Assembly (NCBI RefSeq): GCF_011762185.1
Contig: NZ_JAASQJ010000003.1
Location: 496,001 to 560,000, forward strand
DNA length: 64,000 nt
Reading direction: 5' to 3'
Source of the DNA: Dyadobacter arcticus
GTDB taxonomy: Bacteria > Bacteroidota > Bacteroidia > Cytophagales > Spirosomataceae
Made by a program: the position numbers and the translations under genes. Positions within the stretch are counted from its first letter, which is position 1. Each line of letters starts with the position of its first letter. Below the pieces are notes generated by a model. That model was not told where the DNA came from, did no database searches, and saw nothing but the letters and a program-made list of their open reading frames with translations. This document shows positions 53,976 to 63,249 of this stretch, piece by piece.

Positions 53976-55508
53976 TTATTTATCCCAAAAAACAGGTGTT
54001 CCTAACTCATCAGCACCCATTCGGGCCACCGCTTCTTTGTAATTGGCTTCATTGACAGACTTTTCCCTGACCGGATATACCAGTCGTCTTACAAAGTCTT
54101 TCACGGAAGGGTCTTTGCCGGGATAAGTGTTTATTGGCAGGATAGGAAAGCCGCTTCTGCGGAAATTGGCCCAGGCTTCCGACCCGTTCAGGAAGGATGA
54201 AATCCAGTATTGGTTGTTGATTTGTTCCAATGCTTTCGCGGGAGTGAAAGGATTTGCAGCCAGATAAGCATCTTGATTTGCAGCAGGAACCGTTGCCAGC
54301 ACATCGTAAGTAGCCATTTGGGCCATATGTGCCTTTACACCAGCCTCATAGAGTGCCTTTACATCTCCCGTAGCCCAACCGCGCTGAACTGCTTCTGCCA
54401 AAAGCAGGGAAGTTTGGGAATACGTGATAAAGAACTCAGGTGCATCGATTTTGCCCAGTGTTTTGCGGTTGATTTGCGAATACTTGAATGCGGAACCAAT
54501 CTTGCCTGGAAATCCGGGCGCACTGGTAACAGTAGATTCATTGTATCCGTAAGGCATGCCCTCCTGGCTGGCTGGTGTCGTATCTTCCGCTCCTGCTGTC
54601 GCTATTGGATTGGCGGGTGTTTCGTATTTTACCGCGATTACTTTTAGTCTTGGATCAGCCGAGGTTTTCAGATAATCGACAAATGCTTTTCCCAAATACA
54701 CATTAGCTCTTTCAGTTCCCTGAAAATAATTGGCCAGCGGATGGTTGAAAGTGCTGTTAAACGCAATTAACGCATTGTCCGCATTGGCGCTTTGTAACCC
54801 GCCATTTGCCGGATCGACCGCAGTGGTTACATATTGTTTTGCCTTGGCCTGGTCCACTTTCGAATAGCGCATGGCAGCTCTTAGCAAAAGTGAGTTACCC
54901 AGTTTTTTCCATTGGGCAATGTTTCCCTTGAAAAACAGATCTCCGCCTTCAATGGGTTTTGTAGCATCCAGGGCTTTTGTTCCCTCCACAAGTTCTTTCA
55001 GGATGTCGTCGTAAATCAGCTTCTGATCATCATATTTTGGTAAATTAATACCTTCCAAAAAAGCTTTTCCAGCTTCAAAATAGGGTACATCACCATAAGT
55101 ATCCACCAACACCATAAATACATATGCCTTCCAGATCCGGGACATATTGTACAGGTTAGCACGCGCGGGATTGTCTTTGGTTTGGGCGATAACCGTGGTT
55201 AGCAGGTTCACCGGGCCGTTTTGCAGATACAATGAGTTGAAATTAGCATTGGAATTCGGATCATAAACCGTATTGTGATTGCCGCCTTCCATTACACCGG
55301 TATAAGGTGAGTTGATTTGCTGGACAATCTGCATTTGATAGAACTGAGTAGCAATAGCCGATGTGAATTCAGCATTGGAAAACAGATAAATCGGATCAAC
55401 GCTCGTAGCCAGAACAGGGTTTTTGTTAACATCCTCAAACCCCTTATCACAGGAGCTGGCTGCCGCCAAGATGCTAAAAGCCGTAACATATATGAATATT
55501 TTTCTCAT
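53976..55508 (-). CDS. SusD/RagB-like nutrient-binding outer-membrane lipoprotein
   Basis: The frame opens at 55583 through a tandem repeat, but ATG 55508 (MRKIFIYVTAFSILAAASSC) starts exactly at a lipoprotein signal, Cys at about residue 20, so it is used; 510 residues. The mature protein has TPR-like helices and the SusD-type EDVNKNP start, TPAKALEQINNQYWISSFLNG near the C-terminus and ends in a helix with Trp. It forms the lid of the SusC transporter at the cell surface. It lies 136 bp after susC, with an octamer repeat immediately before its start. Confidence 0.92.
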   Translation of the reverse strand: MRKIFIYVTAFSILAAASSCDKGFEDVNKNPVLATSVDPIYLFSNAEFTSAIATQFYQMQIVQQINSPYTGVMEGGNHNTVYDPNSNANFNSLYLQNGPVNLLTTVIAQTKDNPARANLYNMSRIWKAYVFMVLVDTYGDVPYFEAGKAFLEGINLPKYDDQKLIYDDILKELVEGTKALDATKPIEGGDLFFKGNIAQWKKLGNSLLLRAAMRYSKVDQAKAKQYVTTAVDPANGGLQSANADNALIAFNSTFNHPLANYFQGTERANVYLGKAFVDYLKTSADPRLKVIAVKYETPANPIATAGAEDTTPASQEGMPYGYNESTVTSAPGFPGKIGSAFKYSQINRKTLGKIDAPEFFITYSQTSLLLAEAVQRGWATGDVKALYEAGVKAHMAQMATYDVLATVPAANQDAYLAANPFTPAKALEQINNQYWISSFLNGSEAWANFRRSGFPILPINTYPGKDPSVKDFVRRLVYPVREKSVNEANYKEAVARMGADELGTPVFWDK

Positions 55509-55514
55509 AATGAA

Positions 55515-55570
55515 TGAATGATTGAATGACTGAATGATTGAATGACTGAATGACTGAATGAGTGAATGAG
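55515..55570. repeat. Octamer tandem repeat (7 x TGAATGAN) ahead of susD
   Basis: Seven head-to-tail copies of TGAATGAT/C/G occupy 56 bp, ending 7 bp upstream of the susD ATG at 55508 (coding strand: ATTCA-type units). The repeat fills the place where the ribosome would bind the susD leader. Copy-number change by slippage would alter the leader length without changing the susD frame. Confidence 0.8.
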
Positions 55571-55596
55571 TGCCGACGTGCAACGGAATAAGTGAG

Positions 55597-55640
55597 TCCT
55601 TTCTATTCTCCCTTTCCTCCCTTTCTTCCCTCTACTCCTT
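55597..55640 (-). other. Polypurine tract in the susC-susD leader
   Basis: On the coding (minus) strand, 44 bp right after susC are nearly all purine, with three GGG runs and several GGA/AGG repeats. It may influence mRNA structure or stability between susC and susD. No protein-coding or terminator function is visible. Confidence 0.4.
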
Positions 55641-55644
55641 TAGA

Positions 55645-58600
55645 TTATAATTTAAGATTCAAATTAACCCCATAGCTCCTCGTAGTTGGAAGTGTATGGG
55701 TTTCAATTCCTTGCAAATTGTCTGATGCGGAAACTTGTGCTTCGGGGTCGAGGTTATCGATGTATTTCTTGATCATCAGCACATTGTTACACATCGCGGA
55801 AATTGTCAGGCCTTTGACAAATGTCTTGTCTCTAACGAACCGGGAAAGATCGTAACCCACTGTAATGCTTCTCCAACGCACAAATGCGCCATTATAAACA
55901 AAGGGAGAAGCCAGGCCTGTGCTTCGATAAGATGTATAAAATTGTTGAGCTTCCACGCGGGTTGCATTGGGAGAACCATCGGCAGCGACACCTTCCAATA
56001 AAACGCCACCTTCTCTGCCAACCAAAGATGGTTTAGACAATCCTTCACGCAAGAAATTTAGGTTGGAATTCGAAAGGACCTTGTTTCCTGCTTTAAAGTC
56101 TATCTGTGTCCCGATGCGGACACCTTTCACATTGATAGTGTTTACCCAGGCTCCAACCCATTTTGGGATAGCGCTGCCGTAAGTCATCAGGTTACCTTGC
56201 TGTGGAAGGCCTCCGGAAGTGATGATGCGACCTTGGGTATCTCTTTTATAATCAAATCCACGCAGAGAGGCCAATGGTTTGCCTACCTCATGGGACACTA
56301 TCCCGAAAAATTCGCCGGTACCTACATCAAATCTTTGCTGACCTGCTGCCAGTTCAAGAACCTTACTAATATTGTAGCTTCCATTAAAGCTTGTTTCCCA
56401 GGTTATCCCCCCGGTTTTTACCGGTACAATTGTTAATAGGAATTCAACACCCTGGTTACGCAATTTCCCTACGTTCACTTTGGTTTGACTAAATCCTGAG
56501 GTATTTGAAATATCTACGTTCAGGATTTCATCCACGGTATTTTTCCGGTACAATGAGAGGTCCAGGTTAAGGCGGTTATCAAACGTTTTCATTTCAATAC
56601 CCACCTCCGTTTCCTTTACTTTCAATGGTCTGAGATTGGCATTTGGACTGACAGCCGATGGCAGGTTCCCCAAAGCGGTTCCGTTGAAAGGATTGGCATT
56701 GATACCATAGTAAAGATTATTGGAGTAAGGATCGGTATCACCACCCACTTCTGCATAAGCGGCACGTAATTTACCATAGGTCAGCCAGTTGGGCGCGTTG
56801 GCAAATGCCTGACTGAACACAAAGCTTCCGCTCACCGAAGGATAGAGATAACTGTTGGATTCCGGGTTAAGCGTTGAAAACCAGTCGTTTCTGCCAGTAA
56901 CATTGACAAACAAAAAGTTTTTGTAAGAAAACTCAGCAGCCCCGTAAATGGAGTTAACTTTTTTCTTGCTATAACCGTAATTTGGATTCTTAACCTGACC
57001 ATTCGTAATGGTGTAAAGGTCACGTACATAGAAGTTGGTCACCGCGGTAGATACATTGTCGCTGATCTGCAGCATCTGGTTGCCACCCAATGTGATATCA
57101 ATCCCAAAATCGCCGAATGTGCGGTTTCCACCGATCAGAATGTCCAGGTTCCTTTCGCGAAAAGTCGCAATATCCTGGTAGTAGTAGCCATTGAATCCGG
57201 TTGTCACTGCACCGATGGACCTGGTGCCGGTCGGACGGTTGTAATTATATGGCCGGGTGTAGTAATCCTGCCCGGCACGGCCCTGCACAAACAGCCATTT
57301 GGTAAAATCGTAGCGAACCGAGGTATTACCAAATATCCTGTCACGGCGCACATTCTCGAAACGATCGTAGGCTACCCAATAAGGATTGTTACGGTTTGTA
57401 AAGCGCGATAGCGGCATTTCATTCCCATTTGCGTCTTTCCGGTTTTTCAGCCAATCGGCATCGATACTGGTTGCCATCGTATAAATGGTCGTGTTCGCAT
57501 TCATATCCTGGATACCAATCTGCGGTGGATTTTTGTTGTACTCGTTCGAATAATTGGTATTCAGCTGCGCTGAAAGCTTTTCCGAAAACTTATAGTTAAG
57601 CCCCAGATTAAAGATCCTTTTATGGTATGCCGAATTGGGAATGATTGCATTGGCATCGGTATTAGCAAATGAGAGGCGGAAATTGCCTTTTTCATTGCCT
57701 CCTGAAAGCGCCACCGAGTTGGTGAAACTTGTTCCGGTACGATAAAAGTCCTTAATGCGGTCTTTGTTGGCCGAATATGGCTGGGTACTGCCGTCGAATT
57801 GAGGCGTTGGTTTGCCGTCAAGCTTTTCGCCAAAGGCAAATACACCGGAACCCTGCGCTTCCGCGGTGTTGGTAGGCCGTTTTCCAAATTCGCCCTGACC
57901 ATATTCGTATTGGAAATCGGTGTAGTCCAGTGCTTCCTGCGCCTGAAAATTTGAGTTGATTTCAACGCCAAGGCCGGTCGTTCTGCTGCCGCTTTTGGTG
58001 GTAATGATGATGGCGCCATCCTTCGCGCGAAAACCATACAATGCCGCTGCTGCCGCGCCTTTCAACACTGTCATCGACTCGATATCATCCTGATTGATGC
58101 TTTGAAGACCGTCGCCTGCGTCGGACGATCCGCCGGTAGGGTTACCTGTTCCATTACCTGCCGAGCCGCCCGCAGATACACTGCTATTGTTGATCGGAAT
58201 ACCATTGACAATGATCAGCGGGGAGTTATTGCCGCCGAATGAAGATTGTCCGCGTATACGGATTTTTGTGGACCCGCCCGGGCCGCTCGCAGGTGGCGTT
58301 ACATTCAAACCTGCTACTTTTCCTTGTAAGCTGTTTCCGAGGTTAGTCGTTCTATTTGTTGTAATTTCTTCTGTATTGATCGTTGCTGTGGAATATCCCA
58401 GCTTTTTAGCATCCCTTTTGATACCTAATGCAGTTACCACCACCATTTCCAGGTTTCTGACGTCGGGTTTCATGCTGAGATCATAAGTGGACTGGCTTCC
58501 CAGAACCACTTCCTCGGGACTATAACCCACATAAGAAAAAACAAGAACGCCGCCCGCATCGGGGACGGTCAATTGATAGGTACCTTCTGTGTTGGTAGCG

Positions 58601-59103
58601 GTACCGACCTTGGTTTCTTTGACGACAATGCTTACACCCGGCAGCGGCTGGCCTTTTTCGTCGGACACTTTGCCGCTGATGGTGCGGTCGATCAGGGAAG
58701 GTACCAAGTTAGGTACTACCATTGAACTGCCTGGTTCTGACGTATTTTTTACCAGTATTACCTGTTTTCCCTCGATTTTGTAGGTAATGTTAATTGGGCG
58801 GAAAATTTCGTCCAATACATCTGCAAGCGGACGTTCCACCGCATTAACCGATACTTTCTCCTGCGATCGGATGAGCGATGAGTTGTAGGTAAAACGAACC
58901 TGTGTGAGCTTGTTAAGTTTGGCAAGAACGGTCTTGATTTCCTGATTGTTAACCTGAATGGTTATTCTCTGATTCAAGATATCCTGTGCTCCATTTGCAT
59001 TGGCAGTAGCTGCGGCTCCCAAAATAAAGGCAATTAATAATTGGTAAAATGATATTTGAAAAGCCCAATAATGTTGCCTCAAAAGGTGTCGATGTTTGTT
59101 CAT
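55645..59103 (-). CDS. SusC/RagA-type TonB-dependent outer-membrane transporter with STN domain
   Basis: The 1152-residue protein has a signal peptide (about 1-37), an STN domain (about 45-115; ILNQRITIQVNNQEIKTVL) for signalling to FecR, a carboxypeptidase-regulatory-like beta domain (about 140-220; ISGKVSDEKGQPLPGVSIVV), the plug with the SusC hallmark VVVTALGIKRDAKKLGYS (about 225), and a 22-strand barrel ending YGVNLNLKL. It imports a bound substrate with TonB energy. It is downstream of FecR (108 bp) and the ECF sigma factor, which probably control it in response to substrate occupancy. Confidence 0.95.
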   Translation of the reverse strand: MNKHRHLLRQHYWAFQISFYQLLIAFILGAAATANANGAQDILNQRITIQVNNQEIKTVLAKLNKLTQVRFTYNSSLIRSQEKVSVNAVERPLADVLDEIFRPINITYKIEGKQVILVKNTSEPGSSMVVPNLVPSLIDRTISGKVSDEKGQPLPGVSIVVKETKVGTATNTEGTYQLTVPDAGGVLVFSYVGYSPEEVVLGSQSTYDLSMKPDVRNLEMVVVTALGIKRDAKKLGYSTATINTEEITTNRTTNLGNSLQGKVAGLNVTPPASGPGGSTKIRIRGQSSFGGNNSPLIIVNGIPINNSSVSAGGSAGNGTGNPTGGSSDAGDGLQSINQDDIESMTVLKGAAAAALYGFRAKDGAIIITTKSGSRTTGLGVEINSNFQAQEALDYTDFQYEYGQGEFGKRPTNTAEAQGSGVFAFGEKLDGKPTPQFDGSTQPYSANKDRIKDFYRTGTSFTNSVALSGGNEKGNFRLSFANTDANAIIPNSAYHKRIFNLGLNYKFSEKLSAQLNTNYSNEYNKNPPQIGIQDMNANTTIYTMATSIDADWLKNRKDANGNEMPLSRFTNRNNPYWVAYDRFENVRRDRIFGNTSVRYDFTKWLFVQGRAGQDYYTRPYNYNRPTGTRSIGAVTTGFNGYYYQDIATFRERNLDILIGGNRTFGDFGIDITLGGNQMLQISDNVSTAVTNFYVRDLYTITNGQVKNPNYGYSKKKVNSIYGAAEFSYKNFLFVNVTGRNDWFSTLNPESNSYLYPSVSGSFVFSQAFANAPNWLTYGKLRAAYAEVGGDTDPYSNNLYYGINANPFNGTALGNLPSAVSPNANLRPLKVKETEVGIEMKTFDNRLNLDLSLYRKNTVDEILNVDISNTSGFSQTKVNVGKLRNQGVEFLLTIVPVKTGGITWETSFNGSYNISKVLELAAGQQRFDVGTGEFFGIVSHEVGKPLASLRGFDYKRDTQGRIITSGGLPQQGNLMTYGSAIPKWVGAWVNTINVKGVRIGTQIDFKAGNKVLSNSNLNFLREGLSKPSLVGREGGVLLEGVAADGSPNATRVEAQQFYTSYRSTGLASPFVYNGAFVRWRSITVGYDLSRFVRDKTFVKGLTISAMCNNVLMIKKYIDNLDPEAQVSASDNLQGIETHTLPTTRSYGVNLNLKL

Positions 59104-59211
59104 ACGTTTGATTGGTTAATTCTGTACTTGAAATGGTGGGACTAAATCCTTTTGCATTGAAAGAGATGCGGTTGATTACGTTTTTTTAGTTCATAGGCAA
59201 GAAAGTGTTTC

Positions 59212-60309
59212 TTAAATACATCCTTTTGAATTTATTACAATCTGACCATCCACCATATCATAGCTTGCACCGATCGCCTGGCAGATCGCATTCATCCGCT
59301 GTCTCAAGTTTTCGTCGTTAAACTGGGCGTTGATCGCGCAATTGGCTAGGATTTCGGAATTAAACACGATCACAATGCCGTATACTTTTTCCAAATCCTG
59401 AAATACTTCGGTTACCGGCTTATCATCAAAAATCTGGTCTTTTTGAACAACAGATTCGGATAGCAGCTCAGGCTGGGATACCACCCCTTTTTCCAGACGG
59501 TTCTCATTTCTTAGGAAAACAGCCTGCTGATTGGGATTCAATACAACACCGGCTGTTAAACCTGCCGGATCCAATGCCGTTTCATACTCCTTTTTCGGAT
59601 AAACAGACACACGGCCAGTTTTCACTACGACCAGAACCGTATTGTCCCCGTCAAAAGCCTTCACGCGAAAGCTTGTTCCAAGTACTTTCGTTACGGTTTC
59701 ATTGGTATAAACCAGGAAGGGTTGTTTGGAATTTTTAGTCACATCAAAGAAGGCTTCACCTGTCAGGTACACCCTGCGCTCCCTGGAATCGAATGTTTTG
59801 GGGTAGGTGATCCTGCTTCCGCTTGACAGAGTTGCCACACTGTTATCACTTAGCAAAACGGTCATTTCCTTTTTAGAATTATTAATCCGCACCTGCATGG
59901 ATAGCGGCTGGTCTGTTGTCTGAACTGCCAGTTCAGAGGGTTTTTCCGGAGATCTTGAAGTAAAGTAGAGCAGAGCCAGTCCTGAAACCATTAGTACTAC
60001 CGCAGCCGATTTCCATAACGCCGACCAATAAAATACCTTGGGCTGTGTGCTTTGTTTATGCTTCTCTGCAAGTCGTGTAATTTCATCAATTTCGAATTGC
60101 AGCTTTTCTTCGCACAATTCATCGGCGTAAATGTCTTTCACGGCCAGTACCAATTCCCTGGCCTGCCCCACGGTACCAGATCTATCCGGGTTTTCTTTAT
60201 TCCATTGTTTCCAGAAGTTCGAAATCTCCGGTGTAGGATCCATAACCCATCGCCGGAACATATCGTCCGTCGCCAGCTCTTCCACACTATGAGTCCGGTA
60301 GTTAGTCAT
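59212..60309 (-). CDS. FecR-family anti-sigma factor (DUF4974)
   Basis: The 365-residue protein has a cytoplasmic N-terminus (about 1-85), one transmembrane helix (LWKSAAVVLMVSGLALLYFT, about 88-108), the FecR domain (about 150-250; TYPKTFDSRERRVYLTGEAF, FDVTKNSKQPFLVYTNE) and a C-terminal DUF4974 segment (about 290-365; KPVTEVFQDLEKVYGIVIVF). It links the STN domain of the neighbouring SusC to the ECF sigma factor. It lies 130 bp after the sigma gene and 108 bp before susC, the usual order of these regulators. Confidence 0.95.
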   Translation of the reverse strand: MTNYRTHSVEELATDDMFRRWVMDPTPEISNFWKQWNKENPDRSGTVGQARELVLAVKDIYADELCEEKLQFEIDEITRLAEKHKQSTQPKVFYWSALWKSAAVVLMVSGLALLYFTSRSPEKPSELAVQTTDQPLSMQVRINNSKKEMTVLLSDNSVATLSSGSRITYPKTFDSRERRVYLTGEAFFDVTKNSKQPFLVYTNETVTKVLGTSFRVKAFDGDNTVLVVVKTGRVSVYPKKEYETALDPAGLTAGVVLNPNQQAVFLRNENRLEKGVVSQPELLSESVVQKDQIFDDKPVTEVFQDLEKVYGIVIVFNSEILANCAINAQFNDENLRQRMNAICQAIGASYDMVDGQIVINSKGCI

Positions 60310-60439
60310 GAATTAAAGGAGGCAAAGGAAGGGTTAAGTATGCTATTTTGTATGTATGTCAGATTACAGCAGTCATATAACCAAAAAAATAAAAATATTT
60401 TTTACCTCGTAACAGATTGGAGACAGCAGAAGCACCCTA

Positions 60440-61051
60440 TCAGAGGTTTACCAGCAACATCATTCCCCAGAAAAATTCCACGGGAATCCATATTCCTTTG
60501 ATTTCTTTTAAAGTACGATAAAGCAGATTGGACACGCTCTGACGACCCAGGCCCATTACCTGCGCAATATCTTCGTTGTCGAGGTTTTGGTAAAACCGCA
60601 GATAGATGATTTCCTGTTGTCTTTTCGAAAGGAGTGTGATAATTTGTTTCAGTCGACCGTTCTGGTAGCGGACATTTTCATCTTCAATGATATTGGTTTC
60701 AATAGAAGGATCTGTGTTTTCAGGATCGAAAAATGCAGACTGTGGTTCCTGGAAACGTTTTAGCCGAATGCTTTCCTTAATGAGCTTATGTCTGAGGGCT
60801 TTAAGAAGGTAGGATTTCACAAAAGCCGTTTCCGATAGATAACTGCGGCGCTCCCAAAGATCCAGGTACAATTCCTGGATGCTGTCACGGATGAAGTCGG
60901 AGTCGGAGGTGAAGCGGGTGGCATAGTTGTAAAGTGCGCGGTAATGTACATGCGCCAATTGGCCGAGCGCCGCAGAATCACCAGCCCTGAACCTCTGCCA
61001 GAGGTCCACATGGATGTCGATTCGCTGTGATATATATGCTCTCTGGCTCAA
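60440..61051 (-). CDS. ECF sigma factor of the SusCD locus
   Basis: The 203-residue protein has region 2 (RFRAGDSAALGQLAHVHY, then FIRDSIQELYLDLWERRSYL, about 20-75) and region 4 (LSKRQQEIIYLRFYQNLDNE through GRQSVSNLLYRTLKEIKG, about 140-190). It begins with TTG 61051 (MSQRAYISQRI); a GTG near 61009 is an alternative start. It pairs with the FecR protein and should transcribe susC onward. The C-terminal end (VEFFWGMMLLVNL) is hydrophobic, as in many Bacteroidota ECF factors of this type. Confidence 0.9.
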   Translation of the reverse strand: MSQRAYISQRIDIHVDLWQRFRAGDSAALGQLAHVHYRALYNYATRFTSDSDFIRDSIQELYLDLWERRSYLSETAFVKSYLLKALRHKLIKESIRLKRFQEPQSAFFDPENTDPSIETNIIEDENVRYQNGRLKQIITLLSKRQQEIIYLRFYQNLDNEDIAQVMGLGRQSVSNLLYRTLKEIKGIWIPVEFFWGMMLLVNL

Positions 61052-61160
61052 ATCTTAATAATGGCTTTATTTTATTTTATCAACGAATTATGCTAATCAA
61101 AGCAAAATGAAGTTTTAATCTCCTTGCATTACAAGTCTAATTATTTCAGGAATTTGCAAG

Positions 61161-61200
61161 AAAAAAATGGCCCGACGGTATGTAATTACCGCCAGGGCCT
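61161..61200 (-). terminator. Hairpin terminator of the propeller-azurin gene
   Basis: On the minus strand GGCCC and GGGCC, with inner CGGTA/TACCG, form a two-part stem followed by ATTTTTTT. It lies 15 bp after the stop at 61215 and separates this gene from the sigma factor gene. Confidence 0.8.
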
Positions 61201-61214
61201 TGCGTATGTTTGAG

Positions 61215-63209
61215 TTACTTAACCACTTTCAATTTCCCCTGCATCAATAGGTAATGGCCGGGGAACGTGCATACATATTGGTAAGTACCAGCCTGCTTGG
61301 GCGCTACGAAATAAATGGATTCTGATTTTTCAGGCTCGACAATGTTACTATGGAAAAGCACATCATTGGACTTGGGTACATAGTTAAGTTCTGAACCTTT
61401 CAGTCCCAGATTGAGACCCGCTTCGCCCACCGCATCGGCAGTTCCCGGTTTGGTAATCACCAGGTTATGCAGCATATCGTCGTTGTTATTGAAAACAACC
61501 TTGATCCGGCTGCCAGCTTTTACCTGAATTTCCGAAATATCAAATTTGAGACCAGGTACCGTCCCAATGGTCACTACCTGATCAGGACCATTGGTCCAGC
61601 TGGCTGGCATATCGGTTACCCTTTTGGCAGAAGGCGCTGAATTGGCGGCCTCTGTTACGGCAGGAGTGGTGTGGTTGCTGTGGTCGGCTGTGGCTTTCAC
61701 CGTTGTGGTAAATTGCGCGCTGCTAACGGGCGTTCCAGCTGCAATTTCATTGATCGTATAATAACCAGTTGCATGCAAAAGCGAATTTCCATCCGCAGCT
61801 TTCACTCCCTCTGCCTTGATCTCATGAATATATCCTTTGCGGATTGCAACAGGATCCATAACCAACCGAACCCGCATTCCATCCTCGGATACCACAATTC
61901 CTTTAAGCGGTATTTCCAAGGTATTGACGATCGGGCTGCCGTAGGTTTGGTGGTATTTATAAGTAAAACTGTTGAGTTTATATGATTCCTGATCCGCAGC
62001 GGCCTTTTTGTCGACAGCACTAGTAAAGGTTATTTCAAAACCATCTGGCATAGACCTTATTGTTTTCATTTCAAAAGGCATTTTACCAGTCCACACCAAA
62101 CGCTGAATTCCAAACTCTTCTTTACCAGTCGCCGACCAGCCGCGACTTGTCTGTCCCACAAAGAGCGAACCGTCCAATCCCCATTCGAGCCGCAGGATAC
62201 CGGACATAAAGCCTTCTCGGAAAGGAAAAACTGTTCCCTGCCAAACGCCGTTCACTTTTTCAAGATCTACCCGGGTAATAATGCTATGTCCCTGATCACC
62301 CACAAACATTTGCCCAGCAAAAGGGCCGAAAGCACCGGCAGTAACGTCTTCTTTAAAATCGGAAGTAGAAATACCGACCAATGTATGGGGAAACCAAACG
62401 GCGGGAGGCTTGATGCCAGGTACTCTTTTGGCCACGTCATAAATCGGTTCTCCTGTGTTGGGAACATCTTGCGGACTTAATTTAACTGGTGAACCTTCCT
62501 CTTTACTCCACCTCAAACCAGCTGGGTTTCCGGCAAAATCACCTTTTTCCAAATGCGTCATACGCCCTGAACCCACCCAGTCGCCCTGGTTTTCAGTATA
62601 AAAAATATCGCCTTTATAAGAACCGAAACCAGAAGGGGAGCGAAGCCCGGTTGCATAAGGGGTAAGTTTGCCATCTTCGCCCAGTTTTAACATCCAGCCC
62701 CGCCATTTCGATTGGCTCGCACCACGTCCAATCCAGTCTAGATTGAGGGTTACCAGTAACTCACCGTTGGGCATGGCAACCGGTCCATATGAATATTGGT
62801 GATAGTTTCCGGAAAGCGGCCATTTAGCAAAGGAATCGTACACATCGGCCATACCATCATTATCAGTATCCACCAGCCGGGTTACCTCGCCGCGCTGCGA
62901 GATCAGGAAATCTTTACCTCTGTTCAACAGGCCCAAAGGCTCGTGCAAGCCGGATGCAAACCGGTGAAATGAAGGTTTTCCGTCACCTTTCAAATAAGGG
63001 TTACCGATCATCCATACTTCGCCGCGGCGTGTAGACGTCGCCAGCCTGCCATCAGGCAGAACAGACATACCGCCCACTTCCATTTTTATATTTTCCGGGA
63101 TCGGGATCGTAACGATCCGGTAAAAGTCATCTTCTTTGTTTGGTTTAGACTGAGCAAATGCGCTGACGCAACCCAGGGAAACAAGAGAAATTAAAAGGAT
63201 ATTTTTCAT
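61215..63209 (-). CDS. Exported glucose/sorbosone-dehydrogenase-like propeller fused to an azurin-type domain
   Basis: The 664-residue protein has a signal peptide (NILLISLVSLGCVSAFAQ), a six-bladed beta-propeller like PQQ-type sugar dehydrogenases (about 30-370; MSVLPDGRLATSTRRGEVW), a linking beta domain (about 375-500) and a C-terminal cupredoxin (about 540-664). The latter has MLHNLVI and CTFPGHYLLM, the same Cys-x4-His-x3-Met copper-ligand pattern as azurin, so type I copper binding is likely. The fusion suggests oxidation of a sugar-like substrate with electron transfer to copper, but dehydrogenase activity is unproven. It shares a strand with the partial gene upstream (41 bp gap). Confidence 0.85.
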   Translation of the reverse strand: MKNILLISLVSLGCVSAFAQSKPNKEDDFYRIVTIPIPENIKMEVGGMSVLPDGRLATSTRRGEVWMIGNPYLKGDGKPSFHRFASGLHEPLGLLNRGKDFLISQRGEVTRLVDTDNDGMADVYDSFAKWPLSGNYHQYSYGPVAMPNGELLVTLNLDWIGRGASQSKWRGWMLKLGEDGKLTPYATGLRSPSGFGSYKGDIFYTENQGDWVGSGRMTHLEKGDFAGNPAGLRWSKEEGSPVKLSPQDVPNTGEPIYDVAKRVPGIKPPAVWFPHTLVGISTSDFKEDVTAGAFGPFAGQMFVGDQGHSIITRVDLEKVNGVWQGTVFPFREGFMSGILRLEWGLDGSLFVGQTSRGWSATGKEEFGIQRLVWTGKMPFEMKTIRSMPDGFEITFTSAVDKKAAADQESYKLNSFTYKYHQTYGSPIVNTLEIPLKGIVVSEDGMRVRLVMDPVAIRKGYIHEIKAEGVKAADGNSLLHATGYYTINEIAAGTPVSSAQFTTTVKATADHSNHTTPAVTEAANSAPSAKRVTDMPASWTNGPDQVVTIGTVPGLKFDISEIQVKAGSRIKVVFNNNDDMLHNLVITKPGTADAVGEAGLNLGLKGSELNYVPKSNDVLFHSNIVEPEKSESIYFVAPKQAGTYQYVCTFPGHYLLMQGKLKVVK

Positions 63210-63249
63210 TGAATTGAATCGGAATAACTAAACAATAATTTGAGGCAGA

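Noticed and set aside
55515..55570. Susd N-terminal extension translated through the octamer repeat from 55583
   Set aside because: The frame is open, but the lipoprotein signal starts at ATG 55508; the extension would bury it.
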